A stretch of 64,000 nt of DNA from Legionella sp. (GCA_031291095.1 JARLJR010000038.1:22134-86133); one strand, 5' to 3'; shown: positions 43,273 to 52,953, counted from the stretch's first letter. The notes: generated by a model from the letters alone, not told the origin. Program-made: numbers and translations.

Positions 43273-44667
43273 ATGTCACCAAATCCTTTAGCTAAACTAG
43301 TTCAATCCCCCACGAAAGCAACGAGAAAACAACTTCAACAACACGTTAGTGAATATGCTGGAATCGTAGATGCTTTAAGACTTGGCAACACAGGCAGGAA
43401 GTCCTATACCGATGCGGATAGAGCCCGAGACATGCAAAAACTGGTAAATGCCGCTGAAAAGATCAAAATGATAGATTTTAGTGAAGAAGACTTTAAAAAA
43501 AGTGTGCAAAGTATATCCAAGGAGAAAGAACCAACACTGCGCTCGAACTATCGCGAATATGTAGAAATAAAAAATGGAAGCAGGAGTCCTCAACAGCTTT
43601 TTAAAGACTTAGGTATAACATTGCCTGTTCCCGAACCAATTTTAGACGATGCGGTACTAATGAAAAAACTACAGAGCACTGTTAGTGCATATAATGCTGC
43701 GGAAAATAATTTAATAGTAGGTGAATTCACTTCAAGTTACACTGATGCCCAACGTAAGGAAGATCTGCAAAAGTTAGTAAATGCTGCGGAACAAGTCAAA
43801 AGATTACATAGTTGGATACCCAAGGAACAATTTGAGGGTGCAATTGCAGCCATACCTGATGCGGATAACAAGAGAATGTTCAATATCTATCTGACTGATA
43901 TGGAAAAAATTGCCAGTGGCGAAAAAAGCCCCAGCCAACTCGCTAACAACATACACATAAAATTAGATATTCCAGCGCACCAGGTACCATTAGCACCACC
44001 TTCCTCTCCCAGAGTTGTAGATCCTCAAGCAGACAAACCCGAAACGCCTAAAAAAGAGGGTTTTTTTAGCAGGTTAAAAAATAAGATATCGGATTTGGCT
44101 TCCGGTTTTGCACACTACATGAAGGAACACCCTGTGCGGGGAGGCCTATTAATCGCAGGAGCGATAATAGGTATTGGAATCATTGTTGCAGCCTCAGTAT
44201 TTACCGGAGGTGCCGCCGGAGCTGCTGCTGTGGGTGGATTTGCCGCACTGATGGGTACAGGAGTTAGCACGTCAATTGCTGGCGCTTTAGTTGGAGGTGC
44301 AGTAGCTGCATCCAGCGCTATAGCCTTAGCATATGATGTGAATCAAGAGATCAAAGGAGAAAAAAGTCGTGCAGATCTACGCGCTAGGTTGGGTGGAGGA
44401 AACCCTGAACCAAAAGCTGCCATAGCTGCTCAACCGAAAGCAGAGCCAACTACACCTGCATGGAAATGTGGAGCAAAGCCTCAGGAGGATAGGATTCATT
44501 ATGTAAATAATGGAAATAATGAGGGAAATATAGCCGCAACAGCTGAATCACGAGAGAGCCTGCATGCATCAAGAGGTCCAACAGCGCCCAGTATAGAGAG
44601 TTTGGTTAGCGATGATAGTGAGACAAGCTCTGATGATGATAGAGAAGGCGAATCGCCTCATATGTAA
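43273..44667 (+). CDS. orphan protein with internal duplication, membrane hairpin and acidic tail
   Basis: This 464-residue protein is not recognised. Two related units of about 100 residues (about 12-113 and 127-230) share SYTDADRARDMQKLVNAAEK and SYTDAQRKEDLQKLVNAAEQ. A Gly/Ala-rich hydrophobic region with probably two membrane helices follows (about 295-360, GGLLIAGAIIGIGIIVAASV). The C-terminus is Ser/Asp/Glu-rich (SLVSDDSETSSDDDREGE). The layout suggests a translocated protein inserting into host membranes with soluble domains outside. No Shine-Dalgarno is obvious. A perfect hairpin follows the stop. Confidence 0.6.
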   Translation: MSPNPLAKLVQSPTKATRKQLQQHVSEYAGIVDALRLGNTGRKSYTDADRARDMQKLVNAAEKIKMIDFSEEDFKKSVQSISKEKEPTLRSNYREYVEIKNGSRSPQQLFKDLGITLPVPEPILDDAVLMKKLQSTVSAYNAAENNLIVGEFTSSYTDAQRKEDLQKLVNAAEQVKRLHSWIPKEQFEGAIAAIPDADNKRMFNIYLTDMEKIASGEKSPSQLANNIHIKLDIPAHQVPLAPPSSPRVVDPQADKPETPKKEGFFSRLKNKISDLASGFAHYMKEHPVRGGLLIAGAIIGIGIIVAASVFTGGAAGAAAVGGFAALMGTGVSTSIAGALVGGAVAASSAIALAYDVNQEIKGEKSRADLRARLGGGNPEPKAAIAAQPKAEPTTPAWKCGAKPQEDRIHYVNNGNNEGNIAATAESRESLHASRGPTAPSIESLVSDDSETSSDDDREGESPHM

Positions 44668-44686
44668 ATTAAGATATTTTTCCAAT

Positions 44687-44714
44687 GTAGTCTGGTTGCA
44701 AGTAACCAGACTAC
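44687..44714 (+). terminator. hairpin after the duplicated-domain gene
   Basis: GTAGTCTGGTT pairs perfectly with AACCAGACTAC around GCAAGT, 20 bases after the stop. CCTTAATAT follows. It is likely a terminator. Confidence 0.55.
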
Positions 44715-44853
44715 CCTTAATATACAAATCACAACCCACATGTTTTAATTCTACAGCCTTTTTAATTTACTATTCCTTAACTGTACATTCGCGCCCGCAT
44801 TTATATAATGGAACTCCTTGGCAAGATATTCTTGCTCACTTAAGGAGTTAATT

Positions 44854-45246
44854 ATGTTGAAAAAATCTGTTATCGCAGCCCTTTCGCTAATCAGCCTATC
44901 TTCTGCCTATGCAGGAGAGATCGATTTAAGTTGTATGGTTCAAGTAGCAGTAGCCTCTCCTCCTTTGGATGCCAAAGATAATGTTGCTTTTAATGTTGCC
45001 AATGAATATGGATTTAGTAAATCAGTTACTATAAACGGCGCGAAGGGTCCGCAATATATTGAAAATGTTCCTTGCAGTGAGCATCCATTAACTATTACAG
45101 CAACCAACTACGAAACACCATCAAACACGCTATTAGCCCAACCTGGTGTAGGCATCGGAAAGCTTAAAGCTGGACCAATTATTTTAGGTTTTCCAGGAAA
45201 TAGTGTCTCCGTCGTATTTCCCTATGATTTCACTTTTAGTGAATAA
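44854..45246 (+). CDS. small secreted protein of unknown function
   Basis: This 130-residue protein has a signal peptide (SVIAALSLISLSSAYA) and a mature beta-rich region with two cysteines (LSCMVQVAV and VPCSEHP) that may be disulfide-linked. An AAGGAG Shine-Dalgarno stands before the ATG. A TATAAT hexamer lies at 44804-44809, suggesting a promoter about 45 bases upstream of the start. It is convergent with the Sco1 gene. Confidence 0.72.
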   Translation: MLKKSVIAALSLISLSSAYAGEIDLSCMVQVAVASPPLDAKDNVAFNVANEYGFSKSVTINGAKGPQYIENVPCSEHPLTITATNYETPSNTLLAQPGVGIGKLKAGPIILGFPGNSVSVVFPYDFTFSE

Positions 45247-45260
45247 AAATTGAAACGAAG

Positions 45261-45288
45261 CCCGTATTAGACGAAGTCGTAATACGGG
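45261..45288. terminator. bidirectional palindrome, family shared with 61329
   Basis: CCCGTATTA and TAATACGGG enclose GACGAAGTCG. It lies between convergent genes. The same sequence, inverted with one change, occurs at 61329-61356. Confidence 0.6.
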
Positions 45289-45299
45289 CAGCAATGGCC

Positions 45300-45872
45300 T
45301 TAATCAATAAGGCGCTTTAAATCAGCTAACAGATCATTTGCAGCAATCGGATAATAAAAATAAGCCTGCACCCTTGCCTCTGGATTAATAAGCAAAATTT
45401 CTGTTCCATGACTCATGGGACTTGCAGACACTGTAATATGCAATTGCTTTTGTAAGGAATTTATTGCCGGCATGGGTCCTCTAAGTGCAATAAAGTGCTC
45501 ATTAAACTGATGTATAAACTGATTAAGCTCTTGTACTGAATCATGTTCAGGATCTACGGAAATAAAAATGACCTGAGGCCTTTTGGCTGGAGGTAATCGC
45601 TTATAGGTTTGATTCAACATCGACATAGTCAACGGGCAAACCATCTTGCAACGGCTGAAACCAAAAAAAAGCAGTGACCAATGACCTTTTAACTTTGCCT
45701 CAGAAAATAAATTACCCTGATTATCAATAAGTTCAAAATTTGGTACCGGTGCAATTTGACTGATGTAAACCCCATGCTCTAAGCGAATTGGGCTATGATA
45801 AACAACAACATAGGTGGTAAGAAGCGTAATAAGAATCAAATAAGGAAAAATCATCCTGATTATCTTATTCAT
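45300..45872 (-). CDS. Sco1/SenC-family copper chaperone
   Basis: This 190-residue membrane-anchored thioredoxin-fold protein assembles or protects the CuA centre of cytochrome oxidase in its family. An N-terminal helix (FPYLILITLLTTYVVVY) is followed by the CxxxC copper site (SRCKMVCPL) and the distal His ligand (SPMSHGTEILLI). The ATG at 45872 has AGGA at eight bases and is chosen over an ATG nine bases upstream that overlaps that site. No cytochrome oxidase genes are in this window. Confidence 0.92.
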   Translation of the reverse strand: MNKIIRMIFPYLILITLLTTYVVVYHSPIRLEHGVYISQIAPVPNFELIDNQGNLFSEAKLKGHWSLLFFGFSRCKMVCPLTMSMLNQTYKRLPPAKRPQVIFISVDPEHDSVQELNQFIHQFNEHFIALRGPMPAINSLQKQLHITVSASPMSHGTEILLINPEARVQAYFYYPIAANDLLADLKRLID

Positions 45873-45906
45873 TTTATTCATCCTAAATTAATAAAAAAAA
45901 ACGAGC

Positions 45907-46531
45907 ACAGGACTACATCATCCCGAACACCGTGAGGGATCTGCTGACTAGAGCATCGAAGCTGTAAATTATCATTGTGCCACATTCAGGAGATCCTTCC
46001 TCGTAAACTCCTCAGGATGACGTACTTTAAAACAGGACTACGTCATCCCGAACACCGTGAGGGATCTCCTGAATAGGGCATCGATGCTGTAAATTATCAT
46101 TGTGCCACATTCAGGAGATCCTTCCTCGTAAACTCCTCAGGATGACGTACTTTAAAACCGGACTACGTCATCCCGAGCACCGCAAGGGATCTGCTGAATA
46201 GGGCATCGATGCTGTAAATTATCATTGTGCCACATTCAGGAGATCCTTCCTCATAAACTCCTCAGGATGACGTACTTTAAAACCGGACTACGTCATCCCG
46301 AACACCGTGAGGCATCTGCTGACTAGAGCATCGATGCTGTAAATTATCATTGTGCCACATTCAGGAGATCCTTCCTCGTAAACTCCTCAGAATGACGTAC
46401 TTTAAAACAGGACTACGTCATCCCGAGCACCGCGAGGCATCTCCTGAATAGGACATCGATGCTGTAAATTATCATTGTGCCACATTCAAGAGATCCTTCG
46501 TCATAAACTCCTCAGGATGACGTACTTTAAA
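45907..46531. repeat. five 125-bp tandem hairpin repeats
   Basis: Units start at 45907, 46032, 46157, 46282 and 46407, an exact 125-base period. Each begins AC(A/C)GGACTACGTCATCCCG and ends CTCAGGATGACGTACTTTAAA. Inner arms GGATCTCCTGAA and TTCAGGAGATCC pair perfectly in unit 2 and with a few changes in the others. The units differ by only a few bases. Apart from this array the 720-base gap holds nothing. Confidence 0.95.
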
Positions 46532-46592
46532 AATAGCGTGCTAAAATTAAAGAAACAATCTATAGAAATAGATTAAAACATAAAGAGCATTA

Positions 46593-48233
46593 ATGAAAAT
46601 GTATACTGAATTTTTTCAACCAAATGCTTTACCACTGGATCAGTTAAAAGGAGTATATGATTCAAGATTAGTGATATTATCGTATCTGGTCGCGGTGATG
46701 GCGTCTTATGTCGCCCTTGATTTAACCGGACGGTTACGAGATCACAATAATACCAAAAAAGACACATGGCTCTGGTTAATAGGTGGGGCTATTGCTATGG
46801 GCACAGGAATTTGGTCCATGCATTTTATTGGCATGCTTTCATTTAGCATCCCCGGCATCACCTTACAATATAATCTGTACTGGACCATTCTGTCACTGTG
46901 TGTTGCTGTATTCGCATCCGCCTTCGCTTTATTGTTATTAAAAAAATCGATAATAAATGTTATTCATCTTATTGGCGGTGGTTTCATTTTGGGATTGGCT
47001 ATTGCGTCGATGCATTATACCGGCATGACCGCCCTGCTTATTTCCTTAAATATAAGTTACTTACCCAGTTTGTTTTTATTGTCTATTCTAGTAGCCGTTA
47101 TAGCCTCCGAGGCAGCAATTTGGTTTGCTTTAAAAAGCAATACGGTTGTTGCTGCATTAAGAAATCGAATTAAAATTCTATCTGCCATGATCATGGGCTT
47201 CGCAATTTTTGGTATGCATTATACGGGTATGGCTGCTTCTGTATTTAGCCCTCTGTGTACTCCCGCCATTAACACCGACGAAATACCAGGAATAGCTCCA
47301 GCCGTCTTATCAATTATTATTGCCGCAGCAACGTTTATCATTCTGGGAGTAGCCTTTTTGGCCTCCAACTATAAGGAAGCCAAGAATCAGCAACAATTTG
47401 AAAAAGCACGAGAATTAGGCATGGCAGAAATGTCCGCATCGGTTTTACATAATGTAGGCAATGTAATCAACTCCATAAATATTTCTATTGAAACGCTGCT
47501 TACAAATAGAAATGCCACGCCCTTAAAAGCACTAGAAAAATTAGCAACCTTATTTAACACCCATAAAGATGATTTACCCCACTTTCTTAGCCAAGACGCC
47601 AGAGGAGCACATATCCCAGCCTATATTAATGAACTGGCACTATGCTGGGAAAAAGAACACTCACACGAAGTCGCTGAATTGGAAGAAATGACTAAAAATA
47701 TAACACTAATAAAAAACATCATTAACACCCAGCAAACAGCCTTTAAAAGTGAACGTTTCGAACAAATTATTTCTCTTAATGAGCTGATTGATGAGACTCT
47801 TTTATTATCGGGAACTTATTTAAATAAAGAGATTAGCGTTATAAAGGAATATGGTGATCTCAAACCAATTGTGATTGATAAAACAAAACTGTTTCAAATA
47901 CTAAACAATATTATTTGTAATGCTACGGATGCGTTGGTTGAGTCAGCCAATACACCCAAGGTATTAACAATTAAAACCAAATTAATAACTAAAGATAAAA
48001 TTGAAATTCAAATTTCTGACAATGGCGTTGGTATTTCAAACGCTAATTTATCCCAAATTTTTATTTTTGGTTTTACAACTAAAAAATCGGGGCATGGTTT
48101 TGGACTCCATGCATCTGCTGTTACGGTTAATGAATTAGGTGGCAAAATTCAGGTTTCTAGTGAGGGCTATGAACAAGGCTCAACATTCACCATTTATTTA
48201 CCTAACAGTAAAGCAAGCATCTTAAACATGTAG
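46593..48233 (+). CDS. MHYT-domain atypical histidine kinase (Lpl0330 type)
   Basis: This 546-residue inner-membrane kinase has seven or so helices forming an MHYT sensor, with MHFIGM and two MHYTGM motifs. MHYT domains are proposed to sense oxygen, CO or NO through a metal. The kinase part is atypical: His286 lies in SVLHNVGNVINS instead of a classical H-box, and HATPase_c shows NIICNATDAL, DNGVGI and FGFTTKKSGHGFGLH. The next gene encodes a REC-GGDEF-EAL protein 10 bases away. This is the arrangement described for Lpl0330/Lpl0329 of L. pneumophila, where the kinase controls c-di-GMP synthesis. Orthology is inferred. Confidence 0.88.
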   Translation: MKMYTEFFQPNALPLDQLKGVYDSRLVILSYLVAVMASYVALDLTGRLRDHNNTKKDTWLWLIGGAIAMGTGIWSMHFIGMLSFSIPGITLQYNLYWTILSLCVAVFASAFALLLLKKSIINVIHLIGGGFILGLAIASMHYTGMTALLISLNISYLPSLFLLSILVAVIASEAAIWFALKSNTVVAALRNRIKILSAMIMGFAIFGMHYTGMAASVFSPLCTPAINTDEIPGIAPAVLSIIIAAATFIILGVAFLASNYKEAKNQQQFEKARELGMAEMSASVLHNVGNVINSINISIETLLTNRNATPLKALEKLATLFNTHKDDLPHFLSQDARGAHIPAYINELALCWEKEHSHEVAELEEMTKNITLIKNIINTQQTAFKSERFEQIISLNELIDETLLLSGTYLNKEISVIKEYGDLKPIVIDKTKLFQILNNIICNATDALVESANTPKVLTIKTKLITKDKIEIQISDNGVGISNANLSQIFIFGFTTKKSGHGFGLHASAVTVNELGGKIQVSSEGYEQGSTFTIYLPNSKASILNM

Positions 48234-48243
48234 GAGTTTTGTT

Positions 48244-50142
48244 ATGAATAAGCAAATAGATTTTCGAATCTTAATTATTGATGATAATCCTGCTATTCAT
48301 CAAGACTTTCAAAAAATATTAAAAACTGAACATTCAAATGCTCATCTTAATAAGCTAAATCAGCTTATTTTTGGTGAAGAAATAAATCTGGAGTCTGATT
48401 TAAACTCAATTAGCTTACCTAATTTTCAAATAGACTGTGCATCTCAAGGTCACGAAGGCATTCAATGTATTCAGCAGGCATTGAACGAGGGAGAACCTTA
48501 TGCCCTGGCTTTTGTTGATATACGTATGCCTCCAGGCTTAGATGGCGTGAAGACGATCAAACAAATTTGGACCCTAGATCCAGAAATACAAATTGTTATT
48601 TGCACTGCTTATTCAGATTATAGTTGGGAAGAAACCGTCAATGCATTAGGCCTGAGAGACAATCTATTAATTCTCAAAAAGCCCTTTGATAGTGTTGCCG
48701 TTCGTCAGTTGGCATGTTCATTAACCAAAAAATGGCGCTTAATGCAAGAATCAAAAAATCGTGAAGAAATATTAGAAAAAACGGTAAAAGATCGCACTAA
48801 TTCTCTACAACAAACCTTATCAATGCTGGAGTATCAAGCTACTCATGACAGTTTAACTAACCTGCCCAATCGAGTATTGCTCGTGGAGCGGGTCAAACAA
48901 GAGATTGCTCGTGCGCTACAAAACAGCTCAAGCTTTATGTTAATTTTTATCGATCTGGATCGATTTAAATTAATCAATGACAGCTTTAATCATGAAACAG
49001 GCGATATCTTGCTTAAACTAGTCGCCGAACGTTTATCTAGAATTACACGTAAAGAAGACATGATCGCTCGTTTAAGTGGTGATGAATTTATTTTTATTGC
49101 AGTTCCGTCCGAAGCAGAGCATGCTGAAGACAGTTCGGATATTGCAAAGAGAATCTTGGATGCGCTTAATAAAACATTAAATATCGCTCATCGAGAACTG
49201 AGGATATCTGCAAGCCTTGGGATCAGTCTTTATCCTCAAGATGGCACAACCGTTGAAGAGCTTTTACGTCATGCCGATTTAGCAATGTATCGAGCAAAAG
49301 CATTGGGCGGCAATCAATTTCAGTTATATGCCAATGAGTTACAAGAAAAATGTGTTACTCGTTTAGAGAAAGAAACAGACTTACGCCAAGCATTATTAGA
49401 AAATGAGTTTTTTATAGAATATCAACCACAATACGATACTAAGAATCATAAGCTAATTGGTGTTGAAGCATTAATTCGCTGGAATCATCCTAAACACGGC
49501 ATTCGCTTGCCTATGGATTTTATACCGCTTGCCGAAGAAACAGGCCTTATCGTTCCAATTGGTGAGTGGCTGATTAATATTGCCTGTCGGCAAAATAAAG
49601 CTTGGCAAGATAAAGGTATTGCTCCGTTTCCTATCGCGGTAAATATTGCCACCCAGCAATTCATGCAACCCAATTTTATTTCCATGATAAAAAAAATCTT
49701 AACCGAGACAAGGCTAGAGGCTAAATATCTTGAAGTAGAGATTACCGAAAATGTTCTTATTAATTCCAGCAACGTGATTCATGCTATTCGTGAACTAAAA
49801 CAAATGGGTGTGAATATTGTGCTTGATGACTTTGGTACCGGAAACTCTGGATTTAATTATCTGCATCATTTGCCAATTGATCAGCTAAAAATCGACCAAT
49901 CGTTTGTGCAAAATATAAATACAAGTCGTTCCGATGAGATAATTATTCAAGCAATTATTAATATGGCTAATAGTTTAAAATTAGATGTAATTGCTGAGGG
50001 AATTGAAACTCTGGGACAGCTTAAGTTTCTTGAGTCGCATTCCTGTTATAAAGTTCAAGGCTTTTATTTTAATCAGCCTATGTCAGCGAACCAGCTGGAA
50101 AAATTAATTCTGTCATTCCCTGATAATATTCCGTCAATATGA
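48244..50142 (+). CDS. REC-GGDEF-EAL c-di-GMP enzyme (Lpl0329 type)
   Basis: This 632-residue response regulator can make and break c-di-GMP. The receiver domain has the IIDDN pocket and Asp92 (FVDIRMPPG). A coiled coil (about 165-205) leads to GGDEF with SGDEF (278-282) and FIDLDRFKLIND. The EAL domain has Glu408 in EALIRW, EITEN, DDFGTGNSG, LKIDQSFV, EGIET and QGFYF, so the metal and catalytic residues look intact. SGDEF is an accepted active variant. It is 10 bases from the MHYT kinase, its probable phosphodonor. Confidence 0.93.
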   Translation: MNKQIDFRILIIDDNPAIHQDFQKILKTEHSNAHLNKLNQLIFGEEINLESDLNSISLPNFQIDCASQGHEGIQCIQQALNEGEPYALAFVDIRMPPGLDGVKTIKQIWTLDPEIQIVICTAYSDYSWEETVNALGLRDNLLILKKPFDSVAVRQLACSLTKKWRLMQESKNREEILEKTVKDRTNSLQQTLSMLEYQATHDSLTNLPNRVLLVERVKQEIARALQNSSSFMLIFIDLDRFKLINDSFNHETGDILLKLVAERLSRITRKEDMIARLSGDEFIFIAVPSEAEHAEDSSDIAKRILDALNKTLNIAHRELRISASLGISLYPQDGTTVEELLRHADLAMYRAKALGGNQFQLYANELQEKCVTRLEKETDLRQALLENEFFIEYQPQYDTKNHKLIGVEALIRWNHPKHGIRLPMDFIPLAEETGLIVPIGEWLINIACRQNKAWQDKGIAPFPIAVNIATQQFMQPNFISMIKKILTETRLEAKYLEVEITENVLINSSNVIHAIRELKQMGVNIVLDDFGTGNSGFNYLHHLPIDQLKIDQSFVQNINTSRSDEIIIQAIINMANSLKLDVIAEGIETLGQLKFLESHSCYKVQGFYFNQPMSANQLEKLILSFPDNIPSI

Positions 50143-50165
50143 ACATAGACGTCACATAAAAAAAC

Positions 50166-50252
50166 CGTCATTGCGAGGAACGTAGTGACGAAGCAACCCA
50201 GAAGTGCGAGGCACGGGAACCCTGGGTTGCTTCACTTCGTTCGCAATGACGG
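50166..50252. repeat. REP-type hairpin family A, copy 5
   Basis: This copy is close to consensus: CGTCATTGCGAGGAACGTAG, GAAGCAACCCAG, CTGGGTTGCTTC and TTCGCAATGACGG. It lies between convergent genes. Confidence 0.93.
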
Positions 50253-50307
50253 AGTTCCATATCCGGTGAACGATTGCTCCTTCGCTGTATTCAGAATGAC
50301 GCCCTAA

Positions 50308-50748
50308 TTAATAATTCTTAAGAACCGCCTGAGCTGTGCCCGGCATTACTAAAGCACCATTCGTTGGATCATAAGTTGGCGGCACATTTTCACTAACCGT
50401 TAACTGATTTAAATAATAATTAGTGCTAACACCCACAGGGCTTGGCTCAGTATACACAGTCCCATGTGGTCCAATAACCGGAGTAACAACAATATTTGTA
50501 ATGGGTGCAATACACGCCTGACCAACCCCTGCCCATACCGTTATTCTACCTTGATAAGGAAGCGTTGCTGTAAAACAAGGGGTAGTAGGACCATTTTCAA
50601 AGGAAAGTGTTACTGAAGTAGGTACAGAGCCATTCGCTCCTAACAAATTAACTACATCAATCCGCTGAATAGGCGCATTTCCAGCAAAAAGGCCTGTCGA
50701 GACGACCAGTCCTAATAGCGTATGGATGAGAATCCCTTTTCTCTTCAT
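50308..50748 (-). CDS. secreted protein of unknown function
   Basis: This 146-residue protein has a signal peptide (ILIHTLLGLVVSTGLFAG). The mature part is beta-rich (SVTLSFENGPTTPCFTATL) with two cysteines and ends QAVLKNY. Its end, GTAQAVLKNY after PTNGALVMPG, resembles the closing blocks of the paralogues at 22203 and 22834 (NGNLLTMGVPGG), so it may be a distant relative. An AGGGAT Shine-Dalgarno supports ATG 50748. Function unknown. Confidence 0.75.
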   Translation of the reverse strand: MKRKGILIHTLLGLVVSTGLFAGNAPIQRIDVVNLLGANGSVPTSVTLSFENGPTTPCFTATLPYQGRITVWAGVGQACIAPITNIVVTPVIGPHGTVYTEPSPVGVSTNYYLNQLTVSENVPPTYDPTNGALVMPGTAQAVLKNY

Positions 50749-50767
50749 AGTATATCCCTCAAAAAAA

Positions 50768-51208
50768 TTAAACTGCCCCTGCAGCTTGAACAGGCACGCC
50801 AAAACAATTATTCACATTAAATGGATTACTCTGATCCAGATTAGTGAACACAAGATACCCAGTTGTAGGATTGGTGAAAAAACCAGTAATTACTACAATA
50901 TTATGACCAGTAATTAGCTGATCTTGCATCACATAGTTTCCATTTAAGCTATATGAAGTAACGGTACTTGTAGTATCACTAAAAGAGCTGCCTAGTAAAA
51001 CATACTGAAAGGGATAGCTGGTATCGATGTAACAAATAACATTATAAGTCACCGAAGGAATCAAGCCAGCAAGCGAGATCTTCGTACTCGTTCCCGCAGC
51101 CACATTTCCGCCCCCACTTAAAGTCACTACAGAACTTGTTGGCGCAGCCACTCCACTCATCGACCCTAAAAGAAATAAAGCAGCAATGCCCATTCTACCC
51201 TTAATCAT
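50768..51208 (-). CDS. secreted protein of unknown function
   Basis: This 146-residue protein has a signal peptide (MGIAALFLLGSMSGVAA). The mature region is Thr/Ser/Val-rich with a GGGNVAAGTSTKISLAGL segment, and carries two cysteines. A strong AGGAGG Shine-Dalgarno precedes the ATG. The next gene starts 20 bases after its stop, so the two form an operon of small secreted proteins. No known family. Confidence 0.75.
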   Translation of the reverse strand: MIKGRMGIAALFLLGSMSGVAAPTSSVVTLSGGGNVAAGTSTKISLAGLIPSVTYNVICYIDTSYPFQYVLLGSSFSDTTSTVTSYSLNGNYVMQDQLITGHNIVVITGFFTNPTTGYLVFTNLDQSNPFNVNNCFGVPVQAAGAV

Positions 51209-51392
51209 GCAAACTCCTCCTGGAAAACTGCTGTCATAATAAAACCTTCAATAGTGTAAATATTTAACTAACTATTTCCTGTTCCCATTATCTGGTTTAT
51301 AATCGACCAGTCACGACGACTGGCCATTAGTCCTTAACCCATCGTACAGTATAAAACTATTTGATTATTTTCAATATTAATGAGATTTGTTT

Positions 51393-52937
51393 ATGGGAAA
51401 ATCACAAATCAGCCGTATAAAACAGGCATTTTTTAATCATTCCTTGAGCAATGATACTCCTTTTTCTTTTGCACAAGCAGACTTTGATTTAAGCCAATTG
51501 CAAAATGAGTTTTCCTCTTTATACCAAATACTTCAGTCGAATAAAGAATATTGGGCAAACCATGTTGAAGTAGTGCTTTATGCCAGCTATGTTTGTGATT
51601 TAATGATTCGCTATTATGAAATAGATTATCACCCATCCGAAATAGAAAAATTAAAAAAACAAAAAAAGGAAATTGATTCGTTCGTACAAGGCCACTCCTT
51701 ATCTAACGAAAACGCATCATCCAGTAATACCTTTTTTATCTTTTTATTAGAACAAATTAAAAATAATTTTGATGATCCTAATGTTAGCTTGGACACGTTA
51801 ACTACCATACGCCAAAAAGTGAGTGGGCTAAATACCAATCGTTCTAAATTTGGTTACAGTCGTGCCCTAGCCATGCAATTGTTGGCTTATCTGGAACATA
51901 GTTCGCTTTTTGAATTAATTCAGGAAATGAATGAGATTCTCGGTAATCAATATGGTTTTGTAGATGGTATTAATCTATTAAACCAATCCCGCGAGGCATT
52001 AGCGGCATTGGGCATCATTCTGTTTGCTTTTCGCTTTATCATTAACCTTATTATTGGAATTAAGCAGATAATACAGGCATCAGTTGAGAAAAAACTATCA
52101 ATTTCTAAAGTTTTCAAACAAGAACTAGACAAACGTGGCTTTACCATGGCAAGCGATTTGGTTTGGTCTCTAGTTGGCTTATTAACTACATACCCTAATT
52201 TTTTCCATGTTCCAATCTCATCAATATCCCCCATAATTCTTGCTTTTTTAGTCTTTGATGCCGTATTGCTCTTAACCCAATGGCTTTATGAGGCTGCGAA
52301 CTATAAAAAACAAATACAGGAATTAAGCGAACAAAAAATAGGGGCAAAACCTATTGAGCTTCTAGTGATTCAAAGACAAATGGATTTGCTAAAAGATGAG
52401 TGGGAATCTCAATGTTCTTATTACGCGATTAATATCTTAGGCGCACATATCTTAGCCATCAGCTTTGCGGCAACTCTAATTTATACCGGTCCGCTTGCCA
52501 TAGCGGGAGTGGCTTTGTTTAGTATGCTAGGTAACGCTTTATATAATACTGCGGAAGAATATAAAAAATACAAAAAAACCCAAATTGCAGTAACTCGTGA
52601 ACTGGCTAATGGTGAAATCTTAAATAATGAGCATCATCAACAGTTACTAAGTCTACTGCGCGAAGAGCGTGACGAAGCGCATGCTGAATTATGGAATTCA
52701 TTAGCATTTAACTTTGGTGGCATCGCATTTATCATTACCGCCACTGTTGTTTGCTGGCCTGTAGCCTTAGTTGTTACCATAGGCTATATTGGCCAACAAC
52801 TGAATAAATCCTATCAAAAACAGCTTCATCTCCATGATAAAGAGGGAGTTACTCATGATCTTTATCGCTTTATAAGTGTTGATAATGACGAGGAGCCTAC
52901 TGATGTGGGCCCAAGATCTTCAATTTGCTATAATTAA
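51393..52937 (+). CDS. orphan polytopic membrane protein, candidate effector
   Basis: This 514-residue protein has a soluble helical N-terminal part (1-195), then about six hydrophobic helices in three clusters (about 200-225, 255-300, 345-385 and 430-465; for example LGIILFAFRFIINLIIGI and IAFIITATVVCWPVALVV). Charged helices link them. The C-terminus is polar (DNDEEPTDVGPRSSICYN). There is no signal peptide. Paired hydrophobic helices between soluble segments are common in effectors that enter host membranes, but a plain inner-membrane protein is equally possible. The ATG at 51393 is used; a TTG lies two codons upstream. Confidence 0.6.
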   Translation: MGKSQISRIKQAFFNHSLSNDTPFSFAQADFDLSQLQNEFSSLYQILQSNKEYWANHVEVVLYASYVCDLMIRYYEIDYHPSEIEKLKKQKKEIDSFVQGHSLSNENASSSNTFFIFLLEQIKNNFDDPNVSLDTLTTIRQKVSGLNTNRSKFGYSRALAMQLLAYLEHSSLFELIQEMNEILGNQYGFVDGINLLNQSREALAALGIILFAFRFIINLIIGIKQIIQASVEKKLSISKVFKQELDKRGFTMASDLVWSLVGLLTTYPNFFHVPISSISPIILAFLVFDAVLLLTQWLYEAANYKKQIQELSEQKIGAKPIELLVIQRQMDLLKDEWESQCSYYAINILGAHILAISFAATLIYTGPLAIAGVALFSMLGNALYNTAEEYKKYKKTQIAVTRELANGEILNNEHHQQLLSLLREERDEAHAELWNSLAFNFGGIAFIITATVVCWPVALVVTIGYIGQQLNKSYQKQLHLHDKEGVTHDLYRFISVDNDEEPTDVGPRSSICYN

Positions 52938-52953
52938 CAAAAAGGAGATTATT

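Noticed and set aside
45907-46531. CRISPR array
   Set aside because: The repeat unit is 125 bases and continuous, with no unique spacers and no cas genes nearby.
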